Shown here one piece after another: positions 18,705-27,202 of a stretch of 64,000 nt of DNA; the first letter of the stretch is position 1; every line of letters begins with the position of its first letter. This DNA is from Candidatus Zixiibacteriota bacterium. Its GTDB lineage: Bacteria > Zixibacteria > MSB-5A5 > GN15 > JAAZOE01. A program made the translations under genes and the position numbers. The notes under the pieces were generated by a model. That model worked only from the letters and a program-made list of their open reading frames with translations, searched no databases and was not told where the DNA came from. The stretch covers positions 1-64,000 of the forward strand of contig DAOUTW010000017.1 of NCBI GenBank assembly GCA_030668485.1, read 5' to 3'.

Positions 18705-20489
18705 TCACTTGACCTTCTCGGCCGGTTGTTTCATGACAATCGCCTCGGGGCGGCAGATCTGTGCGCACAGGGTACATCCGGTGCAGTGGGTGGCGTCGAT
18801 TTCCGCTTTGGGGAATTTCCCCTTGGCCAATTCCTTTGACGGGAAAATGGCCGGACATCCGATACGGAAACAGGCGCTGCATCCGTTGCAGTCCTCGAGT
18901 ATCACTTCATAGGGCACATCCATTACCCGTCTAGGCATAAGGACACACGGGCGGGTAGTGATAACCACCGATGGACCCGGCCGGGCCATCTCTTCTTTCA
19001 TGACTGCCAGGGTTTCCTCATAATTGAGAGGATCGATAGTCCGCACCGACTCGACGCCCAGGGCTTCGACCAGTTTGACAAAATCCACCGATTGGGTCTC
19101 TTCACCCATCAGAGTATAACCGGTTGCCGGTGTTTGCTGTCCGCCGGTCATGGCGGTAATGCGATTATCGGCGATAATCGTCGTGATGTTCGACTTATTG
19201 TAGACGGCATCCATCAAGCCGGTGATGCCTGAATGGAGGAAGGTGGAATCGCCCAGCACCGCCACCACCGGTTCTTTGGAACCGTTGACTTTTTCCATAC
19301 CGATGGCATTGCCGATCGAGGCTCCCATGCAGATACAGGTATGCAGCGCCCCTAATGGCTCAACTGTCCCCAGGGTATAACATCCGATATCGCCGGTGAC
19401 GGTTGCTTTCAGTTTTTTCAGAACGGTGAACATTCCTCTGTGAGGGCATCCCGGACAAAGTACCGGAGGGCGAGGGAAAAGTTCGGCCGGTTTAAAGCCG
19501 ATTTCGGGGGCTTTCTCCAGAATACCCGCTTTATGCATCCCCTCGGCAACCCGGCGCGGTGACAATTCTCCTTCTCGGCCAAAAAACTCTTTGCCTCTTA
19601 CCGATGTCATACCGGCGGCGCGGATAATCTCTTCGTAATGAGGTTCCAGTTCCTCAACGACGAGAACCCGTTCATGGGCCTCGACGAACTTTTTGATTTT
19701 TTTCAGAGGCAGCGGGAAACCGAAACCGATTTTGAAAACATCCGTATCCGGCATGATTTCTTTGACGTATTGGTAAGATATTCCGCCAGTTATAATTCCG
19801 ATTTTGGTACCGTAATCTTCGATCCGGTTCAATGGAGAATTTTCGGCATATTCTGCAAGTTTGGCCAGCCTCTCCACTACCTTGGTATGCCGCAGACGAG
19901 CATGAGCGGGAAGCATTACATACTTGGCAACGTCGCGATCAAACTGTTTATGAGATACTTCCACCGGGTCATTGAGTTCGACGACACTTTTTGAATGCGA
20001 GATACGAGTCGTCATCCTCAGCATCACCGGAGTATCGAATTCTTCGGATATCTCCATTGCCGTCCTGACCATATCCTTCGATTCCTGCGAATCGGAAGGT
20101 TCCAAGAGCGGTATCTGAGCAAATTTGGCGAAGAAGCGATTGTCCTGCTCATTCTGCGAGGAATGCATCTCCGGATCGTCGGCGCTCACAAACACGAATC
20201 CTGCGTTGACGCCGGTATAGGCAAAGGTCATCAACGGGTCGGCGGCAACATTGACGCCAACGTGTTTCATGGTTACCAAACTGCGGCCGCCGCCCATGGA
20301 ACCGCCGATACCGACTTCGAAGGCGACCTTTTCGTTGGGCGACCATTCGGCGTAAATTGACGGAAAGCGGGCTGCTATATTTTCCAAAATTTCGGTCGAG
20401 GGAGTACCGGGATACGCGGCTGCCAGCTTAACGCCGGCCTCAAACGCACCGCGCGCTACCGCCTCGTTACCGGATAATAGTTCTTTCAT
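18705..20489 (-). CDS. iorA: Indolepyruvate:ferredoxin oxidoreductase alpha subunit
   Basis: This 594-aa subunit carries the pyrimidine-binding and TPP-binding domains of keto-acid:ferredoxin oxidoreductases plus a ferredoxin domain. Seen in order: LSGNEAVARGAFEAGVKLAA, AYPGTPSTEI (about 30), GVNVAADPLMTFAYTGVNAG, CPGCPHRGMF, the TPP motif GDSTFLHSGITGLMDAVYNK, and two 4Fe-4S clusters in CNGCSACFRIGCP and CTGCTLCAQICRP at the C-terminus. The frame is open back to a TTG at 20528, but the ATG at 20489 begins the conserved MKELLSGNEA, so I use it; its ribosome site is poor. It is the first gene of the operon with iorB, buk and two ptb genes. The enzyme is oxygen sensitive in known organisms, which supports anaerobic metabolism. 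Confidence 0.93.
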   Translation of the reverse strand: MKELLSGNEAVARGAFEAGVKLAAAYPGTPSTEILENIAARFPSIYAEWSPNEKVAFEVGIGGSMGGGRSLVTMKHVGVNVAADPLMTFAYTGVNAGFVFVSADDPEMHSSQNEQDNRFFAKFAQIPLLEPSDSQESKDMVRTAMEISEEFDTPVMLRMTTRISHSKSVVELNDPVEVSHKQFDRDVAKYVMLPAHARLRHTKVVERLAKLAEYAENSPLNRIEDYGTKIGIITGGISYQYVKEIMPDTDVFKIGFGFPLPLKKIKKFVEAHERVLVVEELEPHYEEIIRAAGMTSVRGKEFFGREGELSPRRVAEGMHKAGILEKAPEIGFKPAELFPRPPVLCPGCPHRGMFTVLKKLKATVTGDIGCYTLGTVEPLGALHTCICMGASIGNAIGMEKVNGSKEPVVAVLGDSTFLHSGITGLMDAVYNKSNITTIIADNRITAMTGGQQTPATGYTLMGEETQSVDFVKLVEALGVESVRTIDPLNYEETLAVMKEEMARPGPSVVITTRPCVLMPRRVMDVPYEVILEDCNGCSACFRIGCPAIFPSKELAKGKFPKAEIDATHCTGCTLCAQICRPEAIVMKQPAEKVK

Positions 20490-20646
20490 GTCGTGCCAGT
20501 CCAATCTATAAAAACCATTAACGCTCAAAAGTTAGTTTCAATCGAACGGAATATAAGATATAACACGATCCAAAATCAACCCTTGCTTGAGAAATTTTTC
20601 ACAAATTCGCCCATTTTTGTGATCAAGAATTGATTTCCGGCGGGAA

Positions 20647-21039
20647 TTACCGGGAAGTTATGGAATCGGCAGCGGTGTCGGCGGAATCGGAAGGATGTTC
20701 GATCGGGTTATCCTGAAAATATCCAATCAATGAATCGGCTTTATTCCGAATCGTGCTCCAGATCGAAGTCCATTCCTCTTCCCTATCCTCAAATGTTTTT
20801 TCGAATGCCCGAATCGAATCGGCATTGAACCGATAGACCTCATAGATCGAATCGCGGGCCCGCGTAAACCTTTCCGGCTCATTGCGATACAATTCAGCAA
20901 TAACTGTCGTGGCGGCGTATACATCGGCAAATTTAAGGCTCGCCTCGGCTCGTATTTTTTCGTCGCGATCGGTTTTATACCAGTATCCGGCCACCGCTAG
21001 AATAATGACCAGATAAATAAAAAATTTTCTGTAGTCCAA
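20647..21039 (-). CDS. Small membrane-anchored protein of unknown function
   Basis: The 130-aa product has one N-terminal transmembrane segment (FFIYLVIILAVAGYWY, residues 6-21) followed by a highly charged, mostly helical domain rich in Glu, Asp, Arg and Lys (TTVIAELYRNEPERFTRARD). This single anchor plus soluble helical domain is all that can be seen. The short C-terminal tail is Ser, Asp and Ala rich. It is divergent from ispG, 64 bp away, and not obviously linked to the ior operon. I do not recognise the family. Confidence 0.6.
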   Translation of the reverse strand: MDYRKFFIYLVIILAVAGYWYKTDRDEKIRAEASLKFADVYAATTVIAELYRNEPERFTRARDSIYEVYRFNADSIRAFEKTFEDREEEWTSIWSTIRNKADSLIGYFQDNPIEHPSDSADTAADSITSR

Positions 21040-21103
21040 ATCGTCCTAACTTTCGGTTGTCTTTTGGCGTAATAGCCTTAAATTAAGCCGGACGGAGATG
21101 ACA

Positions 21104-22237
21104 ATGTCAAGTGATATATCACATAATGCGGAAAAGAGATGGCGGGACAAACTTGCCTCTCATGCCATCGAGTACCCGGTTGAGCGGCGCAAGTCGCGCG
21201 CAGTCAAGGTCGGTGATGTTATTGTCGGCGGCGGTTTTCCTGTTTCAGTGCAGTCGATGACCAACACCGATACGCGAGATATCGCCGCTACCGTAGATCA
21301 GATTCGGCGTCTTGAGGAGGCCGGGTGTGAAATTATTCGTGTGGCAGTCCTCAACAGCAGCGCCGCCGGCTGCCTGGCTGAGATCAAAAAACAGATTTCT
21401 ATTCCGCTGGTGGCTGACATACATTTTTCGCACACTCTGGCATTGAAGGCAATCGAACAGGGCGTTGACAAGGTTCGGATCAACCCCGGCAATATCAGCG
21501 CCGAATGGAAGGTTGCCGAAGTTGTCAAGGCGGCCAAAGGCGCAGAGGTCCCGATCCGAATCGGAGTCAATTCCGGTTCGTTGCCGGAGGATTTACTTGA
21601 GGAGTTCGGCCATGGCGATCCGCGCACTTTTGTCGGGGCGGCCCTGCGGGAACTGGAAATTCTGGAAAAGCATAATTTTCACGATACGATTATCGCCCTG
21701 AAATCGACCAATGTGCTCTGTACTATCGCCGCTTATTCCATGCTGGCCGAACTGGCCGATTACCCCTTTCATATCGGTATCACCGAAGCCGGGACTCTCT
21801 TTTCCGGGACGATCAAATCGGCTGCCGGGATCGGGGCGCTTCTGGCTCGTGGGATTGGTGATACCCTCAGGGTATCATTGACGGCTGATCCGGTTGAAGA
21901 AATCAAAGTAGGCAAAAAAATATTGGCAGCATTGGAGCTTAAGCGAGAAGGCGTTGAGGTTATTTCCTGCCCGACCTGCGGACGATGTCAAATTGATTTG
22001 ATCGGTTTGGCTGAGAGTATTGAGGAGAAGACACGCCATATCAAGAAACCACTCAAGGTCGCTATTATGGGCTGCGTCGTCAACGGTCCCGGTGAGGCCA
22101 AAGCCGCTGATGTCGGCATCGCCGGCGGCAAGGGTGAGGGATTACTATTTTTCAAGGGTGAAATCGTCCGCAAAGTCAAAGAAGCGGATATGGAGGCGGT
22201 CCTGCTGGACGAAATAAAAAAGATGACTGGAGAATAA
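21104..22237 (+). CDS. ispG: 4-hydroxy-3-methylbut-2-enyl diphosphate synthase (MEP isoprenoid pathway)
   Basis: IspG (GcpE) converts methylerythritol cyclodiphosphate to HMBPP using a 4Fe-4S cluster. The 377-aa sequence shows the N-terminal SVQSMTNTDTRD, VADIHFSHTLAL, DKVRINPGNIS and the C-terminal cluster ligands in SCPTCGRCQIDL and MGCVVNGPGEA. Length matches the standard two-domain bacterial form, without the extra insert found in plant and chlamydial enzymes. A GGAG site at 21093 sits 7 nt before the ATG at 21104; an ATG at 21098 is too close to it. Presence of this gene shows isoprenoids are made by the MEP route. Confidence 0.96.
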   Translation: MSSDISHNAEKRWRDKLASHAIEYPVERRKSRAVKVGDVIVGGGFPVSVQSMTNTDTRDIAATVDQIRRLEEAGCEIIRVAVLNSSAAGCLAEIKKQISIPLVADIHFSHTLALKAIEQGVDKVRINPGNISAEWKVAEVVKAAKGAEVPIRIGVNSGSLPEDLLEEFGHGDPRTFVGAALRELEILEKHNFHDTIIALKSTNVLCTIAAYSMLAELADYPFHIGITEAGTLFSGTIKSAAGIGALLARGIGDTLRVSLTADPVEEIKVGKKILAALELKREGVEVISCPTCGRCQIDLIGLAESIEEKTRHIKKPLKVAIMGCVVNGPGEAKAADVGIAGGKGEGLLFFKGEIVRKVKEADMEAVLLDEIKKMTGE

Positions 22238-22403
22238 ATTTTCCGTAGTGTCCGCCCCGTTGCCCCCGCTTATCCCTCGATTAACTAATTGCCTTCTGGC
22301 CAACATTTGATACTATAATACCTCATTAGATACAGCTTGCAGTTCAATATCAGACATTGTATTTTTATCTTATCAGGGCAATATCCAAACGGAGATTTAA
22401 CTC

Positions 22404-22832
22404 ATGGAAGAGCAGCTTTTCCCTTATGCCAATATTGTGGCCGGTGTTTTAATTCTGGTCATTGGATTTCTTATCCATTGCATAGGTCAGTCGATCTCTT
22501 TGCTAAACTGGGATTTCGCCGCAAAACTGGGGATTGCCGAAAAGAGCATGATACCGGAATTTAAGGCATATGAAAAAGGTATCGCCGCTGCCGATGTAAT
22601 GCTCGGATTGATCTATGGTGTGGCGGCAGTCGGATTGATTTTAAATGCCGCCTGGGCGTATAAGCTGGCCTGGTTTCCGGCAGTGGTATTCATTTATCAC
22701 AGCCTGAGTTTCTGGTTTTGGAGCGGTAACCAGATCAAGCTGGGGCACAGATATAACAGCGATCGGTTCAGGGTCGCATGGTTTCTGGCAAATTTTATTA
22801 GCGGAATATTAACCGTTTTGGTAATCTGGTAA
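22404..22832 (+). CDS. Four-helix integral membrane protein of unknown function
   Basis: The 142-aa protein has about four hydrophobic segments (FPYANIVAGVLILVIGFLIH, VMLGLIYGVAAVGLIL, LAWFPAVVFIYHSLSFWF, VAWFLANFISGILTVLVI). Several His and Trp residues lie near membrane boundaries (FLIHCIGQ, KLGHRYNSDR), but no signature fits a family I know. A GGAG site 9 nt before the ATG supports expression. The next gene starts 1 bp after its stop, so the two are co-translated and may form a small membrane complex. Confidence 0.65.
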   Translation: MEEQLFPYANIVAGVLILVIGFLIHCIGQSISLLNWDFAAKLGIAEKSMIPEFKAYEKGIAAADVMLGLIYGVAAVGLILNAAWAYKLAWFPAVVFIYHSLSFWFWSGNQIKLGHRYNSDRFRVAWFLANFISGILTVLVIW

Positions 22833-22833
22833 T

Positions 22834-23091
22834 ATGTATGGCGTCTATGATATAATCGGACTAATCGGCGCAGCGTTGATAATCGTCGCCTACCTTATGC
22901 TTCAAATGAATAAATTGAAGGCAGCCGACCTGCTCTATTCGATATTGAACGCATGCGGCGCTTCGCTGATTATTGTATCGTTAATCATAAGCTGGAACTT
23001 ATCGGCCTTTATCATCGAAGTTTTCTGGCTGTTGATCAGTATTTTTGGATTGATTAAATATTTTGTAGTCAGGAAGAAAACGGATCAATAA
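22834..23091 (+). CDS. CBU_0592-like small membrane protein
   Basis: This 85-aa protein has three membrane segments and the pattern DIIGLIGAALIIVAYLMLQ, LYSILNACGASLIIVSLI, IIEVFWLLISIFGLIKYF. This matches my memory of the CBU_0592 family, small conserved membrane proteins with no established function that often sit beside transporters or enzymes of lipid metabolism. It follows the preceding four-helix gene with a single base between them. No catalytic residues are evident. Confidence 0.7.
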   Translation: MYGVYDIIGLIGAALIIVAYLMLQMNKLKAADLLYSILNACGASLIIVSLIISWNLSAFIIEVFWLLISIFGLIKYFVVRKKTDQ

Positions 23092-23149
23092 ATGCAAAGA
23101 CTACAGCCGCATCGAACTTTCCTAACCGATCACCGTATTGAAAACTGGT

Positions 23150-23599
23150 ATGGATAATATTAGTTTTGAATCATCCAGCGTGGACAAAACGCATCAATCC
23201 CGGAGATTTCGACGGCGGATTTTGATTGTCAGCATCATGCTACCGATCGCCTTGCTTCATTTTTTTACCGGGAAACATTATAGCGGTCCCCTCCCCGATT
23301 TCGTCAACGGCTACCTGATCGATATTCTCCTTCCTTTCGGTGTGTATTTCCTTTTTTCAAACATCTCCCTTCCGATTATCAAACGCTGGTGGGTAAAGGC
23401 CTCCTTAGTTTTCGCAATCGGCGCCACGGTCGAGACGCTTCAATATCTTGGGATACCTATTTTCGGACAGACTTTCGATCCACTCGATTATATTATGTAT
23501 GCGTCAGGTGCAATTCTGGGGGCAATCTGTGACACAATGGTCTTTCCTCGGATATTCAGATTCTGGGCGGAGCCATCCTCCGGTCATGAGTCGAATTAA
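23150..23599 (+). CDS. VanZ-like membrane protein
   Basis: The 149-aa product has four hydrophobic segments and ends in a block typical of VanZ-like proteins: FAIGATVETLQYLGIPIFGQ followed by TFDPLDYIMYASGAILGAI. VanZ family members are small membrane proteins; the founder gives low-level teicoplanin resistance, but most have no known role. A TTG at 23138 could also start the frame; I prefer the ATG at 23150. It follows two other small membrane genes with a 58-bp gap and may belong to the same transcript. Confidence 0.7.
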   Translation: MDNISFESSSVDKTHQSRRFRRRILIVSIMLPIALLHFFTGKHYSGPLPDFVNGYLIDILLPFGVYFLFSNISLPIIKRWWVKASLVFAIGATVETLQYLGIPIFGQTFDPLDYIMYASGAILGAICDTMVFPRIFRFWAEPSSGHESN

Positions 23600-23793
23600 C
23601 CGATCATTGTCAGTATCTGACTCCGATTTTCAAAGAATTTTTCAAGCTTGCCACAAATCCGGCATTTGGTTATAATAAATTGCGTCCTTGATAATCTGAT
23701 AGTCAGTATCTGATAAACCGGCGCGCCTGAAAGCAGTCGCATCATGGCCGGGCAAGCGTCAATCGGTAAAAACAATTTCACAAGGGGGAGAAT

Positions 23794-25140
23794 ATGCCGG
23801 AGAAGGTATTTCTCATTCATGGCTGGTCGGTGAAGGAAACGACCACCTATCAGGCCCTGCATCTGCAACTGGCAAAGCATGGCTACGATCTGCATGAAAT
23901 CTTTCCGGGTCGATATGTATCGCTTGACGATGAAGTCGAGATCGGGGACATTTCACAGGCCATGCATAATGAGTTGAAACGGCATCTGGGGAAATCGCAA
24001 TGGAATAAACCATTCCATATGATCACCCACAGCACGGGCGCTCTGGTTGTCAAAGATTGGGTTGTCGATCATTATCAGGGTAAGTTCATAGCTGGAAAAC
24101 CTCTGAAAAATATTGTCTTCCTTGCCGGCCCTCATTTTGGTTCGCGACTGGCTCATCATGGCCGCAGTATGCTGGCTCACGCCAAATACCATGGAGATAC
24201 CGGAAACAAAATCCTGACATCGCTCGAATTGGGCAGCGATTTCTCATGGGATAGTAATAAGCAATGGCTTGATTTTTCACAATGGCGCGGTAAAGGGATA
24301 AAACCGTTTTGCCTTATCGGCGACCGTGTGGAGAGAAATTTCTTCGCCTCGAAGATCTTTCCGGCAGGATACGAGGATGGTTCGGATATGGTCGTGCGCG
24401 TACCGGCTGCCAATCTCAATTTCCGCAGGTTCCAGTTGAATGGTGCTACCGGAAAGATAAAAAAGGTCGGTGAGATATCAGGCGTCCCGTTTGCCGCCAT
24501 GGCAGATTATGTTCACTCCGGAGACAAGCACGGAATTATGAATAATATTACAAAAAACGCGGCACCTAATTCGACCGAATACCTGAATCTGAAAACGATT
24601 CTTCAATGTCTCCGGGTGAAAACCAGCGCCGATTATGATCTGGCCCGACGCGGCTTAGCCGCAATAACGAGAAAGACTCGTTCAAAGAGGAAACCGTTCG
24701 CTCAACTCGATTTCCGTTTCCGCGATCAAACCGGAGCGCCAATCGACGATTTCAAATTCATCCTCGGAGTAATCGATAAGGGTAAGGAAAAACCGTCCAA
24801 AATGGTGAAACACCTGCATAAGAATAAAATCGCTGGCAATCACCTGACCGTTTTCCTGGATCTTCAGGAATTGAAAACGCAACGAAAATATTTTATGGAT
24901 TTTAATTCGGACAGCGGAACCGAGCTATTCAGCTATAAGCCGGACCCTTATCATGTCGAAGTGACCGGAAATCGCCTGTCCAGCTTAATCAGTGCCGATC
25001 AAACGACACAGATCGACGTCATCCTCGCTCGGGAACCGCATCGCAATCTATTCGTCTTTCACCATGGGGATGATCCTGATCTGCACGTTAAATGGAATCG
25101 CAAGGGAGAAATAACAAAGAAAAATATCGCACCGAAATAG
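23794..25140 (+). CDS. Lipase-like alpha/beta-hydrolase with C-terminal beta domain
   Basis: The 448-aa protein begins directly with the hydrolase strand KVFLIHGWSVKE (oxyanion-hole HG) and has the nucleophile elbow THSTGALV (S about 81), resembling PGAP1/lecithin-acyltransferase-like lipases. NIVFLAGPHFGSRLAHHG is the usual following strand. No signal peptide is present, so it acts in the cytoplasm or at the inner membrane face. Residues from about 295 onward (LDFRFRDQTGAPIDDFKFIL) look like a separate beta-sandwich. A GGGGGAG site precedes the ATG. It is followed by a bidirectional terminator and has no operon partner. Lipid or ester substrate is likely; identity unknown. Confidence 0.75.
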   Translation: MPEKVFLIHGWSVKETTTYQALHLQLAKHGYDLHEIFPGRYVSLDDEVEIGDISQAMHNELKRHLGKSQWNKPFHMITHSTGALVVKDWVVDHYQGKFIAGKPLKNIVFLAGPHFGSRLAHHGRSMLAHAKYHGDTGNKILTSLELGSDFSWDSNKQWLDFSQWRGKGIKPFCLIGDRVERNFFASKIFPAGYEDGSDMVVRVPAANLNFRRFQLNGATGKIKKVGEISGVPFAAMADYVHSGDKHGIMNNITKNAAPNSTEYLNLKTILQCLRVKTSADYDLARRGLAAITRKTRSKRKPFAQLDFRFRDQTGAPIDDFKFILGVIDKGKEKPSKMVKHLHKNKIAGNHLTVFLDLQELKTQRKYFMDFNSDSGTELFSYKPDPYHVEVTGNRLSSLISADQTTQIDVILAREPHRNLFVFHHGDDPDLHVKWNRKGEITKKNIAPK

Positions 25141-25164
25141 GCACACTTTGCAATGAAATAAATT

Positions 25165-25198
25165 AAGGCAGGGGTTATCCGCTCCTGCCTTTTATTTT
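25165..25198. terminator. Bidirectional terminator between convergent genes
   Basis: An 8-bp perfect stem, AAGGCAGG with CCTGCCTT, is followed by TTTATTTT. It lies between the hydrolase gene on the plus strand and yraN on the minus strand. Confidence 0.85.
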
Positions 25199-25207
25199 AA
25201 GGATAGA

Positions 25208-25552
25208 TTAAAAAGCGCCTTTATAGTGCTCGACCGTACCGCTCTGGATGGTGATGGCATCGAAACGGATATCGATGCCGGAAGCGCCGTATTTGTCGAT
25301 ATATATCTCGGCCGCTCGGCGGAGTTTCTCCTGTTTGCGCTGGTCGATCCATGTCGCCGGGTGACCGAATTTATCACCCAGGGCATGTTTGACCTCGACA
25401 AAGACGAGTTGTTGCTCGTCGCGACAGATTATATCGATTTCCAGATGGGATAAACGCAGGTTGCGGTGGAGGATTTCGTATCCGAGATTTTTTAGAAATT
25501 TGACGGCGATTTCCTCGCCAGCGGCTCCTTTATCAAGCCGTGAGCGACTCAT
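25208..25552 (-). CDS. yraN: YraN family (UPF0102) nuclease-fold protein
   Basis: The 114-aa protein has the YraN signature: GAAGEEIAVKFLKNLGYEIL, then the Holliday-resolvase-like nuclease core with EIDIICRDEQQLVFVEVK (D and ExK positions of the PD-(D/E)xK fold) and HPATWIDQRKQEKLRRAAE. The biological role is not established. Its ATG overlaps the stop of rnhB by 4 bp (ATGA), the common rnhB-yraN arrangement in bacteria, which supports both calls and the start. Confidence 0.93.
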   Translation of the reverse strand: MSRSRLDKGAAGEEIAVKFLKNLGYEILHRNLRLSHLEIDIICRDEQQLVFVEVKHALGDKFGHPATWIDQRKQEKLRRAAEIYIDKYGASGIDIRFDAITIQSGTVEHYKGAF

Positions 25553-26223
25553 CGCGCCAGTGCCATCTCCGTTTGATGAACCAATTCATGCACCGGTCGG
25601 AATGACACTCGGTGAATCGGCGTCGGCCCGTTACGACGCAGTTCCTTCAAATGCTCGGCCGTCGGATATCCCTTATGCCGGGCAAAGGAAAATCCCGGGT
25701 ATAGTCTGGCATAATGATCCATGATCCTGTCACGAGTCACTTTGGCAATAATCGAGGCCGCCGCAATCGAAGAGCAGGTGGCATCTCCCCCGACAACGGC
25801 GAGTTGAGGAAAATCGAGGTTGGGGATTGTCTGGTTGCCATCGACGAGCACAAAGGCGTTCCGGCATTTGAGTTTTCCTATTGCCTGAGCCATGGCATGA
25901 AGCGAAGCGCGCAGAATATTTATCCGGTCGATCATCTCATTGTCGACGATCCCAACGGCATAGGCGGCGTCGGAGGCGACAATGCGATCGAAAACGAGGT
26001 CACGTTTGGCGGGGGTCAGTTTTTTGGAATCATCCACTCCCTCGATAACCGTATCCTCCGGGATCAGTACGGCTGCCGCCACGACCGGTCCGGCCAGTGG
26101 TCCCCGTCCCGCTTCGTCGGCGCCGACAATATGATAATAACCATTCTGCCGCAGCTTCTCCTCCAGGCCGCTGGAGCCGCCCAAAAGACCGACTTCGTCA
26201 TTAATAAAGATTCGCTGTGCCAT
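25549..26223 (-). CDS. rnhB: Ribonuclease HII
   Basis: RNase HII removes ribonucleotides and RNA primers from DNA-RNA hybrids. The 224-aa sequence carries the catalytic core HIVGADEAGRGPLAGPVVAA (DE motif), GVDDSKKLTPAKR, ALVDGN-like FVLVDGNQTI, and SIIAKVTRDRIMDHYA; HKGYPTAEH follows. The frame is open to 26334, but the ATG at 26223 has a GAGGT ribosome site 5 nt upstream and removes a 37-residue extension not typical of the family. It is translationally coupled to yraN downstream and divergent from the amidase gene. Confidence 0.95.
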   Translation of the reverse strand: MAQRIFINDEVGLLGGSSGLEEKLRQNGYYHIVGADEAGRGPLAGPVVAAAVLIPEDTVIEGVDDSKKLTPAKRDLVFDRIVASDAAYAVGIVDNEMIDRINILRASLHAMAQAIGKLKCRNAFVLVDGNQTIPNLDFPQLAVVGGDATCSSIAAASIIAKVTRDRIMDHYARLYPGFSFARHKGYPTAEHLKELRRNGPTPIHRVSFRPVHELVHQTEMALAR

Positions 26224-26364
26224 GACACCTCGTTTCAGGTAAACACCCGGTTTGACAGCCGGTATGACTTGCCCTGGTATATGTATATTATTATTATCGG
26301 GCGAAAGCAACATAGAATTTAACCCGATATGCAACGAAGTGTCGCTATCGAGCGTAAAATAACT

Positions 26365-27153
26365 ATGTTACGGAAAGTTACCATAGTTCAGTGCGAGGTC
26401 GGCCGGCAGCTTACGAGGGATGAAAATCTCCTGATTTTCAAGCAAAGGCCCGACTTCTTGATTTTGCCGGAGTATTTCAATGTCGATCCTGAAAATCGCG
26501 ACAATGCCCGTAACGCCGGTGAAACCTATGAACGGCTTCAGTATTGCCAGACCTTATCCGATCGTTTTCGCACGACTATTATCGCCGGTACCGCCATATC
26601 CTCGCTGGCCGGGAGATTTTACAATACCAGTTATGTCTACAGCCGGGGTGAGTTTATCGGCTCCTATTACAAAGTCAATCCGACCGAGAAGGAACTTCTT
26701 CACGGTATCTCGCCCGGGACCGAGTTTTCTCATTTTGAAATCGATGATGTCCGTTTCTCGATTATGATTTGCGCCGACGTACTCGATTTCGAAAATTTCG
26801 CCCGCATCCGGCCGTTTGAATCCGATATTATTTTTATTCCGACCACATCACCCTTTAGGCCGACAGAAACGATTCGGGACAAATATGAACGCGATCAAAC
26901 AATTTTTGTCGATGGCGCCCACAGAGCAGGAAGTTACCTGGTCAAAGGCTGCGCCGTAGGCAATCTATGGGGCGGAACCCTGCAGGGCCGTTCCCTCGTC
27001 GACGCTCCATGGGGCATATTAACCCGCATATCACCCGATGAGGAAGATTGTCCCCGGATGATGTCGGTCGTCCTCGATATCTCGGAATTACGCGAATTCA
27101 GACGCAAGCATGAGCTTGTCCGATCACACAACAGCCAAGATAACGCTTGCTAA
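26365..27153 (+). CDS. Nitrilase superfamily carbon-nitrogen hydrolase
   Basis: This 262-aa protein belongs to the nitrilase/omega-amidase fold, which hydrolyses amide or nitrile C-N bonds through a Glu-Lys-Cys triad. The three positions are visible: E in FLILPEYFNV (about 34), K in GSYYKVNPTEKE (about 101) and C in SIMICADVLDFE (about 136). Substrate is unknown. An earlier in-frame ATG at 26329 overlaps the rnhB upstream region; the ATG at 26365 starts at the first conserved strand (MLRKVTIVQCEV), though its ribosome site is weak. It precedes an S46 peptidase gene by 49 bp, so the pair may work on peptide-derived amides, an inference from position only. Confidence 0.82.
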   Translation: MLRKVTIVQCEVGRQLTRDENLLIFKQRPDFLILPEYFNVDPENRDNARNAGETYERLQYCQTLSDRFRTTIIAGTAISSLAGRFYNTSYVYSRGEFIGSYYKVNPTEKELLHGISPGTEFSHFEIDDVRFSIMICADVLDFENFARIRPFESDIIFIPTTSPFRPTETIRDKYERDQTIFVDGAHRAGSYLVKGCAVGNLWGGTLQGRSLVDAPWGILTRISPDEEDCPRMMSVVLDISELREFRRKHELVRSHNSQDNAC

Positions 27154-27202
27154 TTCACCCTTTTCCCCCTTTTTTATGGAAACTTCAAATCGGAGACTCG
27201 AT

